64,000 nt of DNA from Ensifer sp. IC4062 (lineage in GTDB: Bacteria > Pseudomonadota > Alphaproteobacteria > Rhizobiales > Rhizobiaceae). The stretch is from contig NZ_JADYVD010000009.1 in assembly GCF_020193575.1 (NCBI RefSeq), forward strand, positions 98,320 through 162,319, written 5' to 3'. A program made the translations under genes and the position numbers. Of the stretch, positions 9,647 to 18,912 are shown piece by piece (position 1 is the first letter of the stretch; every line of letters begins with the position of its first letter). The notes under the pieces were generated by a model. It searched no databases. It saw only the letters and a program-made list of their open reading frames with translations, and had not been told where the DNA came from.

Positions 9647-10021
9647 AGGGGCAGAAACCTTGTTGCAGTACGGTGGCATCACGCCAAAAACGAATTCGTT
9701 CCTTAGAACAAACCAAAGAGGAATTGAAGGGCGCTTCGTGGCAAATTGCGACACCTCCGCTCGGGCCGCCGGCGTTCAATGCTCGCGAACGATTTGGTGA
9801 TGCGCAGCATGAGGCGATGTGCTCGCTCAATCGGAAAATCACGCGGCGCAGCAAGATCGGGCGCGAACAAGAAAGTGGATGTCGGATTCGTTAGCCGGCA
9901 ACGGAAATCGATCTGCAAAATTGTCAATTTCCGAGCGCGTTGGTATTGCGACGAATTGGGAATCCTGTGCTCGATAATAGGGTAAAATGTCCTAGTTTCA
10001 GTGCCATTACGGGAACATGCC
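9647..10021. other. Divergent intergenic region, 375 bases
   Basis: Lies between the ppiD-like gene (leftward) and the Na/Pi cotransporter gene (rightward). It should hold both promoters. I see no convincing coding sequence, RNA gene or strong -35/-10 pair in it. Confidence 0.6.
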
Positions 10022-11668
10022 ATGCAGTCAACGATCGTGATGATCAATCTGTTCGGTGCGGTAGCGCTGCTCTTGTTCGGCCTGTCGCTCGTCAAGGATG
10101 GCGTCACGCGTGCGTTCGGATCGAGGCTGCGGACTGGTCTCGCACAGGGGACGAGCGGTGCAGTTCGCTCGTTTGTGACAGGCCTTGTGGCGACCCTTTC
10201 CTTGCAGAGTTCGACGGCCACGGCCTTAATGACGGCTTCCTTCGTAGAAAAGGGGCTGGTGCGCGCACGAATGGCGCAGATCGTGCTGCTTGGCGCCAAC
10301 GTCGGAACGGCGATGACGGCCTGGATCGTTGCCATCGGGATCGGATGGCTGTCGCCGGCAATTATTCTGGCGGGCGTCTTCGTCCACCGGATGAGCCGGT
10401 CGAGCGCGCGTCAGGGCGCCGGCTTCGCCCTTGTCGGCATCGGTTTGATGTTACTGTCGCTCGACCTGCTCTCCGCCGCAACGGAACCGATGCGGGAATC
10501 TCGCGCGCTCGCGGCGTTTCTAGGCATGCTCGACAGCGCCTGGCCGGTTGCCCTGATCATCTCGGCGGGCCTGGCCTTTGCGTCGTCGTCCAGTCTGGCG
10601 ATCGTGATGCTTGTCCTTTCGCTTTCGTCTGCGGGGGTGCTTTCCGCGGGGCTGACCGTCGCATTGGTCCTCGGCGCCAATCTCGGGGGAGCCATTCCTC
10701 CGGTTATCGCCACCCTAGGTTCAGCCCCCCCTGCGCGCCGCGTCACACTTGGCAACCTCGTCGTGCGCGGCATGGGCTGCCTCATAGCGCTTCCGATCGC
10801 AGGGATCGGGGCTGAGTGGCTGCAGGATCTGCCGTTGCCGCGGCAGAACCTGCCGGTCGACGTCCATCTTGTCTTCAATCTCGTAGTTGCGATTGTCGCC
10901 TGGCCCTTCGCAGGACTACTCGCGCGCCTGATGAGCCGGTTCGTTCCCGACGAAGAAGCTGGCGAGACGGGGCCGCGTTATCTCGACGAAGCGACGCTTG
11001 ACACCCCTGTGATGGCGCTTTCCGGGGCGACGCGCGAAGTCTTGCGTGTCGGGGATCTGGTGGAGGCGATGCTGACGCGCGCATCGAGCGCCTTCAACAA
11101 CAACGATCTCGCTGAACTGCATGACATCGGAAAAATGGAAAAGCAGGTCGATCTCCTTCAGCAGGAGGTGAAGATATTCCTGTCCAGGCTCGGACGCGAC
11201 GGCCTCGGCGCCGAGGACGGTCGCCGATCGATCGTCATCATCGATTATGCGATCAATCTCGAGCACATGGGCGACATCATCGAAAAAGGCCTCTGTGAGC
11301 AGATCGGCAAGAAAGTCACCAATGGATTGAAGTTTTCCGAAGACGGCTATCAGGAGCTGAAAAGCCTGTTCAACCTGACGATCGACAATCTGCGCATCGC
11401 TCAGACGATCTTTGTCAGCCGCAATGCGGACCTCGCTCGCCATCTGGTCGAGGTCAAGGTCGATGTTCGCCACATGGAGAAACGCTCGGCGGAGCGGCAT
11501 CTCGAGCGCCTTCGTGACGGCCTGCTTCAGAGCTTGCAAACGAGTTCGCTGCATCTCGACATGTTGAGGGACCTGAAGCGCATCAACGCGCACATAGCAT
11601 CCGTGGCCTATCCCATTCTTGAGGAAAGCGGCCTCTTGACGGAAAGCAGGCTGCGTCCGGAGGCTTGA
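10022..11668 (+). CDS. Na/Pi cotransporter family protein with PhoU-like domain
   Basis: Inner-membrane protein of 548 residues. Two inverted Na_Pi_cotrans repeats are visible, with the QSSTATALM motif in the first (about residue 62) and SSSSLAIVMLVLSLSSAG in the second (about 185). After about ten transmembrane segments, a helical PhoU-type domain occupies about 345-535. Relatives (YjbB/NptA-like) move phosphate, often outward, and the PhoU part probably couples this to phosphate status. The ATG at 10022 is preferred over one seven codons upstream because the membrane domain begins directly after it. It stands alone, 151 bases before glmU. Confidence 0.88.
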   Translation: MQSTIVMINLFGAVALLLFGLSLVKDGVTRAFGSRLRTGLAQGTSGAVRSFVTGLVATLSLQSSTATALMTASFVEKGLVRARMAQIVLLGANVGTAMTAWIVAIGIGWLSPAIILAGVFVHRMSRSSARQGAGFALVGIGLMLLSLDLLSAATEPMRESRALAAFLGMLDSAWPVALIISAGLAFASSSSLAIVMLVLSLSSAGVLSAGLTVALVLGANLGGAIPPVIATLGSAPPARRVTLGNLVVRGMGCLIALPIAGIGAEWLQDLPLPRQNLPVDVHLVFNLVVAIVAWPFAGLLARLMSRFVPDEEAGETGPRYLDEATLDTPVMALSGATREVLRVGDLVEAMLTRASSAFNNNDLAELHDIGKMEKQVDLLQQEVKIFLSRLGRDGLGAEDGRRSIVIIDYAINLEHMGDIIEKGLCEQIGKKVTNGLKFSEDGYQELKSLFNLTIDNLRIAQTIFVSRNADLARHLVEVKVDVRHMEKRSAERHLERLRDGLLQSLQTSSLHLDMLRDLKRINAHIASVAYPILEESGLLTESRLRPEA

Positions 11669-11819
11669 GTGTGCGTCGGGCGACCGTCGCCAGGTTTTAA
11701 CCGAGGGTTACGCGACGTGATTGTGAGAATTGTCTTTCTCGCAATATCTTGCCTATAAGAACACCGTCGAGTCAGGCGATGGGGCATTCGCCTGCGATCA
11801 ATACCAAGGAGAAATCAGA

Positions 11820-13190
11820 ATGGAACGGACGTGCCTGGCAATCATCCTGGCGGCTGGCGAAAGCACGCGGATGAAATCGTCCGTATCGAAGGTGCTGCAT
11901 CCGGTGGCGGGCAGGCCGATGATCGCCCACGTCGTCGACGCTCTATCGAGCGCCTCTATTTCGGACGTGGCGCTGGTCGTCGGCCGCGATGCCGAGGCTG
12001 TCTCCGACGCCGCCCAAACTGCCGGCGTTACCGTGACCTCGTTCCTGCAAAAGGAACGGCTCGGCACCGGGCACGCCGTGCTCGCGGCTCGCGAAGCCAT
12101 CGCCAGGGGGTATGACGACATTCTGGTCGTCTTTGGCGACACACCCCTCATCACGGCAGGGCCGCTCAAGGCGGCGCGAGAGGGGCTGGCCACAGGAAAT
12201 GACGTGGTCGTCATCGGGTTCGAAGCCGCCGATCCGACGGGTTATGGACGCCTGATCGTCGAGGACGGCGTGCTGGTCGCGATCCGGGAGCACAAGGACG
12301 CCTCAGAGGCGGAGCGTCGGATCACCTATTGCAATGGCGGGCTGATGGCGGTCAATGGCCGCAAGGCTCTCGATCTTCTCGGTCGCATCGGCAACGCCAA
12401 CGCCAAGGGCGAATACTATCTCACCGATCTCGTTGAAATCGTTCGTACGGTCGGAGGTAGGGCGGTCGCTGTCGAAGCGCCAGAGGAGGAACTGACCGGC
12501 TGCAACACACGGGCGGAACTCGCCTATATCGAGCGTCTTTGGCAGCAGCGCCGGCGGCACCAACTGATGCTGGCGGGCGTATCGATGATCGCGCCGGAAA
12601 CGGTTTTCCTTTCCTGGGATACCGAGCTTGCCCAGGATGTCCTGGTGGAGCCGAATGTTGTCTTTGGGCCCGGCGTCAGCGTGGAGAGCGGGGCGATCAT
12701 CCACGCCTTCTCGCATCTCGAGGGCGCGTATGTCCGAGCCGGCGCCACGGTCGGACCGTTCGCACGACTTCGTCCCGGCGCCGATCTCGGCCCGAAATCG
12801 AAAGTCGGCAATTTCTGCGAGGTGAAGAAGGCTGAGATCGGTGCCGGTGCCAAGGTTAACCATCTGACCTATATCGGCGACGCATTCGTCGGTGCCGGAT
12901 CGAACATCGGCGCGGGAACCATCACCTGCAACTATGACGGGGTGAACAAGCATTTGACCCGCATTGGCGAGAATGCCTTCATCGGATCGAACTCGTCGCT
13001 TGTGGCTCCGGTATCGATCGGCGATGGCGCGCTCGTTGCGTCCGGCAGCGTCATTACCGACGACGTTCCCGCGGACGCAGTCGCCTTCGGGCGCGCACGT
13101 CAGGACATCAAGCTGGGCAGGGCGCGGATCCTGCGCGAGCGCTACGAAACCGACAAGGCCGCCAGGAAGAAGGCGAAGGCCGCCGAATAG
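11820..13190 (+). CDS. glmU: Bifunctional UDP-GlcNAc pyrophosphorylase / GlcN-1-P acetyltransferase GlmU
   Basis: Cytosolic enzyme of 456 residues that acetylates glucosamine-1-phosphate and then couples it to UTP, giving UDP-GlcNAc for peptidoglycan and lipid A. The N-terminal nucleotidyltransferase (about 1-230) carries [11 protein letters not shown] and the C-terminal part (about 250-440) is a left-handed beta helix with hexapeptide repeats, including the [18 protein letters not shown] segment. The start at 11820 has AAGGAGA seven bases upstream; a 30-residue in-frame extension is rejected. It is followed by glmS, so two steps of the amino-sugar pathway are adjacent. Confidence 0.97.
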   Translation: MERTCLAIILAAGESTRMKSSVSKVLHPVAGRPMIAHVVDALSSASISDVALVVGRDAEAVSDAAQTAGVTVTSFLQKERLGTGHAVLAAREAIARGYDDILVVFGDTPLITAGPLKAAREGLATGNDVVVIGFEAADPTGYGRLIVEDGVLVAIREHKDASEAERRITYCNGGLMAVNGRKALDLLGRIGNANAKGEYYLTDLVEIVRTVGGRAVAVEAPEEELTGCNTRAELAYIERLWQQRRRHQLMLAGVSMIAPETVFLSWDTELAQDVLVEPNVVFGPGVSVESGAIIHAFSHLEGAYVRAGATVGPFARLRPGADLGPKSKVGNFCEVKKAEIGAGAKVNHLTYIGDAFVGAGSNIGAGTITCNYDGVNKHLTRIGENAFIGSNSSLVAPVSIGDGALVASGSVITDDVPADAVAFGRARQDIKLGRARILRERYETDKAARKKAKAAE

Positions 13191-13327
13191 ATCTCGTTAA
13201 ATATTGAAATTGAAAGTGAAATCGCACGGGATTGCCTCACGCGGCAATTTCGCTACCAAAGCCGAGGGGCGGCAAGGTGTAGGCTAACCACCGCGCCGCG
13301 ATAGGCGTGAAGAATTCGGAGAGGGAT

Positions 13328-15154
13328 ATGTGCGGTATTGTTGGCATCGTCGGGAATGAGCCGGTATCGGAGCGGTTGGTCGATGCGTTGAAGCGGCTGG
13401 AGTATCGCGGTTATGATTCGGCCGGTGTCGCAACCATCGACGGCGGCCGGTTGAAGCGCCGCCGTGCCGAGGGGAAGCTGTTCAACCTCGAAGCGAAGCT
13501 GGACGAGGAGCCGTTGGCCGGCAACATCGGCATTGCCCACACGCGCTGGGCGACGCATGGCGCACCGACGGAGCGCAATGCACATCCCCATTTCACCGAC
13601 GGCGTTGCCGTGGTCCACAACGGCATTATCGAGAATTTCGCGGAACTGAAAGATGAACTTGCTGCGTCTGGCGCCGAGTTCCGCACCGATACCGATACGG
13701 AAGTCGTGGCGCATCTCCTGGCGAAATACCATCGCGATGGTATGGGACGCCGCGAAGCGATGCACGCGATGCTGAAGCGCGTTAGCGGAGCCTATGCGCT
13801 TGCCGTGCTCTTCGAAGATGATCCGTCGACGATCATGGCAGCGAGAAACGGGCCGCCGCTCGCGATCGGCCATGGCGACGGCGAAATGTTCCTGGGGTCA
13901 GATGCAATCGCCTTGGCGCCCTTCACCAATGAAATCACCTATCTGATCGATGGCGACTGGGCCGTTATCGGCAAGGCCGGTGCGCACATCTTCGACATTG
14001 ACGGCAATGTCGTCACGCGCCCGCGTCAGATTTCGATGGCTGCGGCCTATATGGTCGACAAGGGCAATCATCGCCACTTCATGGAGAAGGAAATCTACGA
14101 GCAGCCGGAGGTCATCTCCCATGCGCTCGGCCACTACATCAACTTCATTGAAAACCGGGTGACGGCCGTTTCCGGTGCCATCGATTTCGCCAAAGTACCG
14201 AGTCTTGCGCTTTCCGCCTGCGGTACCGCCTATCTCGCCGGGCTGATCGGCAAGTACTGGTTCGAGCGTTATGCACGCCTTCCGGTTGAAATCGATGTCG
14301 CTTCAGAATTCCGCTATCGCGAGATCCCGCTCTCGCCTCAATCGGCCGCTCTCTTCATTTCGCAGTCTGGCGAAACGGCCGATACGCTGGCATCGCTCCG
14401 GTACTGCAAGGAACACGGCCTGAAGATCGGCGCCGTCGTCAATACCCGCGAATCGACGATCGCGCGGGAGTCTGACGCGGTCTTCCCGATCCTCGCCGGC
14501 CCCGAGATCGGCGTGGCGTCGACCAAGGCCTTCACCTGCCAGCTTGCCGTGCTAGCCGCGCTTGCCGTCGGCGCTGGCCGTGCGCGAGGCACGGTCAGCG
14601 AGCAAGAGGAGCAGGCGCTGGTGAGAAGTCTTGCCGAAATGCCGCGCATCATGGGCCAGGTGTTGAACAGCATCCAGCCGAAGATCGAACTGCTGTCGCG
14701 CGAGCTGTCGAAGTGCCGTGACGTGCTCTACCTCGGCCGCGGTACCAGCTTCCCGTTGGCGATGGAAGGTGCACTGAAGCTCAAGGAGATTTCCTACATC
14801 CATGCGGAAGGTTATGCGGCCGGTGAACTGAAGCATGGCCCGATCGCATTGATCGACGAGAACATGCCCGTCATCGTCATCGCGCCGCACGATCGTTTCT
14901 TCGACAAGACGGTCTCGAACATGCAAGAAGTTGCCGCTCGGGGCGGGCGCATCATCCTCATTACGGACGAGACGGGAGCTGCCGCGTCGAAGCTCGACAC
15001 GATGCATACGATCGTGTTGCCGAACGTGGACGAGATCATCGCACCCATGATCTTCGCATTGCCGATCCAGCTTCTTGCCTATCACACGGCCGTCTTCATG
15101 GGTACCGATGTCGATCAGCCGCGTAACCTGGCCAAGTCGGTAACCGTCGAATGA
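13328..15154 (+). CDS. glmS: Glutamine-fructose-6-phosphate aminotransferase (isomerizing) GlmS
   Basis: Makes glucosamine-6-phosphate from fructose-6-phosphate and glutamine, the first step of the hexosamine pathway. The 608-residue protein starts MCGIVGIVG; Cys2 becomes the N-terminal nucleophile of the glutaminase domain (about 1-220). Two SIS sugar isomerase domains follow (about 290-430 and 460-590), with SQSGETADTLASLR and GRGTSFPLAMEGALKLKE, and the end LAKSVTVE is typical. The upstream 137 bases show no glmS ribozyme core. The last codon overlaps the start of a GNAT gene by ATGA. Confidence 0.98.
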   Translation: MCGIVGIVGNEPVSERLVDALKRLEYRGYDSAGVATIDGGRLKRRRAEGKLFNLEAKLDEEPLAGNIGIAHTRWATHGAPTERNAHPHFTDGVAVVHNGIIENFAELKDELAASGAEFRTDTDTEVVAHLLAKYHRDGMGRREAMHAMLKRVSGAYALAVLFEDDPSTIMAARNGPPLAIGHGDGEMFLGSDAIALAPFTNEITYLIDGDWAVIGKAGAHIFDIDGNVVTRPRQISMAAAYMVDKGNHRHFMEKEIYEQPEVISHALGHYINFIENRVTAVSGAIDFAKVPSLALSACGTAYLAGLIGKYWFERYARLPVEIDVASEFRYREIPLSPQSAALFISQSGETADTLASLRYCKEHGLKIGAVVNTRESTIARESDAVFPILAGPEIGVASTKAFTCQLAVLAALAVGAGRARGTVSEQEEQALVRSLAEMPRIMGQVLNSIQPKIELLSRELSKCRDVLYLGRGTSFPLAMEGALKLKEISYIHAEGYAAGELKHGPIALIDENMPVIVIAPHDRFFDKTVSNMQEVAARGGRIILITDETGAAASKLDTMHTIVLPNVDEIIAPMIFALPIQLLAYHTAVFMGTDVDQPRNLAKSVTVE

Positions 15155-15648
15155 TCATCCGGCCGGAGCGGAGCGACGATCACGAGGCTATCCGCGATGT
15201 GACTGCGGCCGCCTTCGCCGGTCATCCGCATAGCGACCAGTCGGAAGCGCTCATCATCGAGCGCTTGCGCGCTGCCGGCGCGCTTACCATGTCGCTTGTT
15301 GCGGAAGATGCGGGCGAGGTGATTGCTCACATCGCCTTTTCGCCGGTAACGATCACCCTCTCCGCTGCCGGTTGGTATGGTCTTGGTCCAGTTTCGGTGC
15401 GGCCAGACAGGCAAGGGCGCGGCGTGGGCAGTGCGCTCATCCGTCATGGCCTTGATATCTTACGTGGATCCGGTGCGTCGGGCTGCGTCGTGGTCGGCGA
15501 GCCGGCCTTCTATCGAAAGTTCGGATTTGCCCACGAGCCGGCTCTTGTTTTTCCGGGTTGTGCGCCGCAATATCTCATGGTTCTACGCTTGTCGGAAACG
15601 CGGGTTTCCGGCACGCTCAGCTATCATCCGGCCTTCGAGGCGGGGTGA
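15151..15648 (+). CDS. GNAT family N-acetyltransferase
   Basis: 165-residue acetyl-CoA-dependent acetyltransferase of the GNAT fold. The acetyl-CoA binding motif A is seen as RQGRGVGSALIRHGLD (about residues 86-101), preceded by the GLGPVSVRPD beta strand. The C-terminal VVGEPAFYRKFGF segment is typical of the YhbS-like subgroup. The substrate is unknown. The ATG overlaps the glmS stop by four bases (ATGA), so it is translationally coupled to amino-sugar synthesis; whether the substrate is an amino sugar is only a guess from position. Confidence 0.85.
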   Translation: MIIRPERSDDHEAIRDVTAAAFAGHPHSDQSEALIIERLRAAGALTMSLVAEDAGEVIAHIAFSPVTITLSAAGWYGLGPVSVRPDRQGRGVGSALIRHGLDILRGSGASGCVVVGEPAFYRKFGFAHEPALVFPGCAPQYLMVLRLSETRVSGTLSYHPAFEAG

Positions 15649-15667
15649 CGGGGTCGATGGCAACGGC

Positions 15668-16357
15668 ATGACGGACGGTTCCAAACGCGGCATCATCGCA
15701 GCCCGGCTGCGCAATTACTTTCTCACGGGGCTGGTCATCTGCGCACCCGTGGCTATCACGGTTTGGCTGGTTCGCTCTTTCATCGAGTGGGCGGATAGCT
15801 GGGTGAAGCCCTACCTGCCGCGCTTCTACAACCCGGACAATTATTTGCCGGTGGCGATCCCAGGCTTTGGCCTCCTTATTGCAATCGTCGTCATCACGCT
15901 CGTCGGTTTCCTGACCGCGAATCTCGTCGGCCGGTCGATCGTCAATTTCGGCGAGTCGCTCCTCAATCGGACGCCGCTCGTCCGCACAATCTACAAGTCC
16001 TTGAAGCAGATTTTTCAAACTGTGCTCCAGGACCAGTCCTCATCTTTCAAGACGGCGGGGCTGATCGAATATCCGAGCCCGGGCCTTTGGTCTCTTGTCT
16101 TCATCGCCACCGACGCGAAGGGTGAGATCGCCGCCAAATTCAACGAGCGCGGTATGGACATGGTCGCTGTATTCCTGCCGCCGACGCCGCTTCCGACCGC
16201 CGGATATCTCTTATTCGTGCCACGGGAGAAGATCATTCCGTTGCAGATGAGCGCTGAGGACGCAGCCAAGCTCCTGATCTCCGGCGGTCTCGTGGCGCCA
16301 GATCACCGGCCGCTGGCCAATGCGCCACGGCCGGTCGCGCAGCAGAAGACTGCCTGA
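15668..16357 (+). CDS. DUF502 family membrane protein
   Basis: 229-residue integral membrane protein. Two strong transmembrane helices are visible (LTGLVICAPVAITVWLV and PGFGLLIAIVVITLVGFL), followed by NRTPLVRTIYKSLKQI and a soluble C-terminal half, the standard layout of DUF502 (COG2928). Function is not established. The ATG at 15668 gives the family N-terminus; an extended upstream frame overlaps the GNAT gene out of frame and is rejected. It follows the GNAT gene by 19 bases and probably shares its transcript. It converges on recG with only 12 bases between stops. Confidence 0.85.
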   Translation: MTDGSKRGIIAARLRNYFLTGLVICAPVAITVWLVRSFIEWADSWVKPYLPRFYNPDNYLPVAIPGFGLLIAIVVITLVGFLTANLVGRSIVNFGESLLNRTPLVRTIYKSLKQIFQTVLQDQSSSFKTAGLIEYPSPGLWSLVFIATDAKGEIAAKFNERGMDMVAVFLPPTPLPTAGYLLFVPREKIIPLQMSAEDAAKLLISGGLVAPDHRPLANAPRPVAQQKTA

Positions 16358-16369
16358 CCGTCGTTGGTA

Positions 16370-18475
16370 TTAGCCGGCCCGCAGGAAACGGATCGCCTCG
16401 TCGCGTCGGTAAAGATAGAGGAGCGTTCGCAGCGCTTCACCACGCTCTGACGTCAGTTCCGGATCTCGCTCTATGACATAGGCGGCATCCCTGCGGGCGA
16501 TTTCCAGAAGATCACCATGCGCCTCAAGGCTTGCGATGCGGAACCCAGGCGTACCGGATTGGCGTGTTCCAAGAAGTTCGCCTTCGCCGCGTAGTTTCAG
16601 GTCCTCCTCGGCAATCAGGAACCCGTCCTCGGTCTCGCGCAGAATGGAAAGGCGCGCGCGGCCCGCTTCGCTGAGCGGGCTCTTGTAGAGGAGGATGCAG
16701 GTCGACGCCTCATCACCTCGGCCGACGCGGCCCCTCAACTGGTGCAGTTGAGCCAGGCCGAAGCGCTCCGCGTGCTCTATCACCATGATCGTCGCGTCGG
16801 GAACGTCTACGCCGACCTCCACGACCGTCGTCGCCACGAGCAAGCGAACCTCGCCGTTCTTGAAGGCAAGCATCACGGCGTCCTTGTCCGGACCGGACAT
16901 GCGGCCGTGAACGAGACCGACGTCATTGCCGAAGCGCTGGACGAGACTCTGATAGCGCTCATCGGCGGACATCACGTCGCTTTCCTCGGACTCCTCCACC
17001 AACGGGCAGATCCAGTAGGCTTTCTTGCCTTGGCCGAGTGCCGCATCGAGCCGGTCGACGATCTCATCGGTGCGCTCGGTAGGTATCGTCACCGTCTGTA
17101 TCGGCTTTCGCCCGGCCGGCTTCTCGGTGAGCTTGGAGACGTCCATGTCACCGAAGGCGGCGAGCACGAGTGTGCGCGGAATTGGTGTCGCCGTCATGAC
17201 GAGCATGTGTGGGGAAATGCCTTTCGCGGTGAGGCGCAGCCGTTGGTGAACGCCGAAACGATGCTGTTCGTCGACGATGGCGAGCACGAGTTGATGATAG
17301 TTCACCGCCTCCTGGAACAAAGCGTGCGTTCCGATTACCATCTGCGTTTCGCCGGAAGCGATCCGTTCCAGGATCGCATCGCGCTCCTTGCCCTTCGTGC
17401 GCCCGGTCAGAACATCGATCCCGATACCGGCCGGCGCGGCCATTTTCGAAAGCGTGGCATGATGCTGCCGAGCAAGGATTTCGGTTGGCGCCATCAGCAC
17501 CGCCTGGCCGCCCGATTCGATCGCGGCCAGCATGGCCATCAGCGCCACCGCCGTCTTGCCGGAACCGACGTCGCCTTGCAGCAAGCGCAGCATGCGATCG
17601 CTGCCGGACATGTCTGCAAGGACGTCGCGGATCGCGGCCGACTGGCTTGCTGTGAGCGAGAAAGGCAGCGCACGAATGACCGGCTCACTCAATTTACCTG
17701 TCGGATGAACGGGCGTTCCGGCGATCTTGCGCAGCCGCTGGCGGACCAGCGAAAGCGACAACTGCCCAGCGAGGAACTCGTCATAGGCGAGCCGCCGCCG
17801 CGCGGGAGCTTGCGCATCGATGTCGGTTTCATCGCGCGGCTCGTGCAGCCGGTGGAAACTTTCCCTTGCGCTTTGGAAGCCTTGCTGACGGAGCAGGGCC
17901 TCGTCGAGCCACTCCGGTAGATTCGGCAGCCGCTCCACCGCCGCCTCGATGGAGCGCCGCAAGGTTCGCGGGGAGAGGCCGGCAGTCAGCCCATAGACGG
18001 GCTCAACGAGCGGCAGATTTTCCGCCTCGGCGACCCTGACCATATAGTCGGGATGCACCATCGACGCTCGACCGTTGAACCGATCCACCTTGCCGCTGAC
18101 GACCACGGTCTCATCGACCGGCAGTGCCTTTTCCAGCCAGTTTCCCTTGACGCGAAAGAAGGTAAGCGCAAGTTCGCCAGTATCATCGTGCAGGAAGACC
18201 CGGTAGGGTACGTTCGGTCTGCCGCGAGGTGATGGCTGGTGTCGGTCGACGCGGCCGGTGATGGTGACGACCGACCCTTGCGGGGCGTAGGCAATGCCCG
18301 GCTGCTGGCGCCGATCGATCAGCGAATGGGGTGAATGAAAGACAAGATCGATCACCCGGCAATCGTCGATCGTTTCACGGCCGAGCAGACGCGCATAGAG
18401 TTCGCCGGTTTTCGGACCAATGCCGGGCAGCGTATCGAGAGGCGAAAACAGCGGGTCGAGGAGGGTAGGGCGCAT
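16370..18475 (-). CDS. recG: ATP-dependent DNA helicase RecG
   Basis: 701-residue superfamily 2 helicase that remodels stalled forks and Holliday junctions. The N-terminal wedge/OB domain (about 1-200) is followed by helicase core motifs: Walker A GDVGSGKTAVALMA (about residue 305), motif II DEQHRFGVHQR, TATPIPRTL, and the C-terminal GRVGRGDEASTCILLY and LRGEGELLGTRQSG segments. Length is normal for the family. It is divergent from sdhE-mfd across 122 bases, which puts two DNA repair helicases back to back. Confidence 0.97.
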   Translation of the reverse strand: MRPTLLDPLFSPLDTLPGIGPKTGELYARLLGRETIDDCRVIDLVFHSPHSLIDRRQQPGIAYAPQGSVVTITGRVDRHQPSPRGRPNVPYRVFLHDDTGELALTFFRVKGNWLEKALPVDETVVVSGKVDRFNGRASMVHPDYMVRVAEAENLPLVEPVYGLTAGLSPRTLRRSIEAAVERLPNLPEWLDEALLRQQGFQSARESFHRLHEPRDETDIDAQAPARRRLAYDEFLAGQLSLSLVRQRLRKIAGTPVHPTGKLSEPVIRALPFSLTASQSAAIRDVLADMSGSDRMLRLLQGDVGSGKTAVALMAMLAAIESGGQAVLMAPTEILARQHHATLSKMAAPAGIGIDVLTGRTKGKERDAILERIASGETQMVIGTHALFQEAVNYHQLVLAIVDEQHRFGVHQRLRLTAKGISPHMLVMTATPIPRTLVLAAFGDMDVSKLTEKPAGRKPIQTVTIPTERTDEIVDRLDAALGQGKKAYWICPLVEESEESDVMSADERYQSLVQRFGNDVGLVHGRMSGPDKDAVMLAFKNGEVRLLVATTVVEVGVDVPDATIMVIEHAERFGLAQLHQLRGRVGRGDEASTCILLYKSPLSEAGRARLSILRETEDGFLIAEEDLKLRGEGELLGTRQSGTPGFRIASLEAHGDLLEIARRDAAYVIERDPELTSERGEALRTLLYLYRRDEAIRFLRAG

Positions 18476-18597
18476 GATGATGAAATTGCGACGATAATTC
18501 CGGCTTTGGCAAGGCTGACAACGCGCGTTCCAGCGTTTATAGACGCCAGTGACTGAAAACCCGCCGCCTTGGCAGCGGGCGGCAGGAAGGATTTTCC

Positions 18598-18903
18598 ATG
18601 ACCGGCATCACGCGTACCAGCGCCGATCTCGACCCGCGTCGGCGCAGAATCCTCTTTCGTTCCTGGCATCGCGGCATTCGCGAGATGGATTTGATTCTTG
18701 GGCAGTTCGCCGAAACGGAGTTGGCGAGCCTGACGGATGTGGAACTCGATGAATTGGAAACGATCATGCGCGAGGAAGATAACGATCTCGTGCGATGGAT
18801 CACCGGCGAACAGCCCTTGCCGGAGCGTTATGCGACGCCGTTGTTTAGCCGGATCGCGGCTTATCGTCCCGACTTCGACAAGCTTCGCCAGGAAACGAAA
18901 TAG
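18598..18903 (+). CDS. sdhE: FAD assembly factor SdhE
   Basis: Small acidic cytosolic protein of 101 residues that promotes covalent flavinylation of succinate dehydrogenase and related flavoproteins. The RGxxE signature appears as RGIREMD (about residue 25-31), preceded by RRRILFRSWHRG, and the helical bundle pattern ELDELETIMREEDNDLVRWI is typical. It lies nine bases upstream of mfd and is probably co-transcribed with it, divergently from recG. Confidence 0.93.
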   Translation: MTGITRTSADLDPRRRRILFRSWHRGIREMDLILGQFAETELASLTDVELDELETIMREEDNDLVRWITGEQPLPERYATPLFSRIAAYRPDFDKLRQETK

Positions 18904-18912
18904 ACACGAGCA

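Noticed and set aside
13191..13327. glmS ribozyme upstream of glmS
   Set aside because: The leader is short and shows no conserved ribozyme core; alphaproteobacterial glmS genes normally lack it.
16742..17920. 392-codon plus-strand open frame inside recG
   Set aside because: Antisense to the helicase core of recG; shadow of codon bias.
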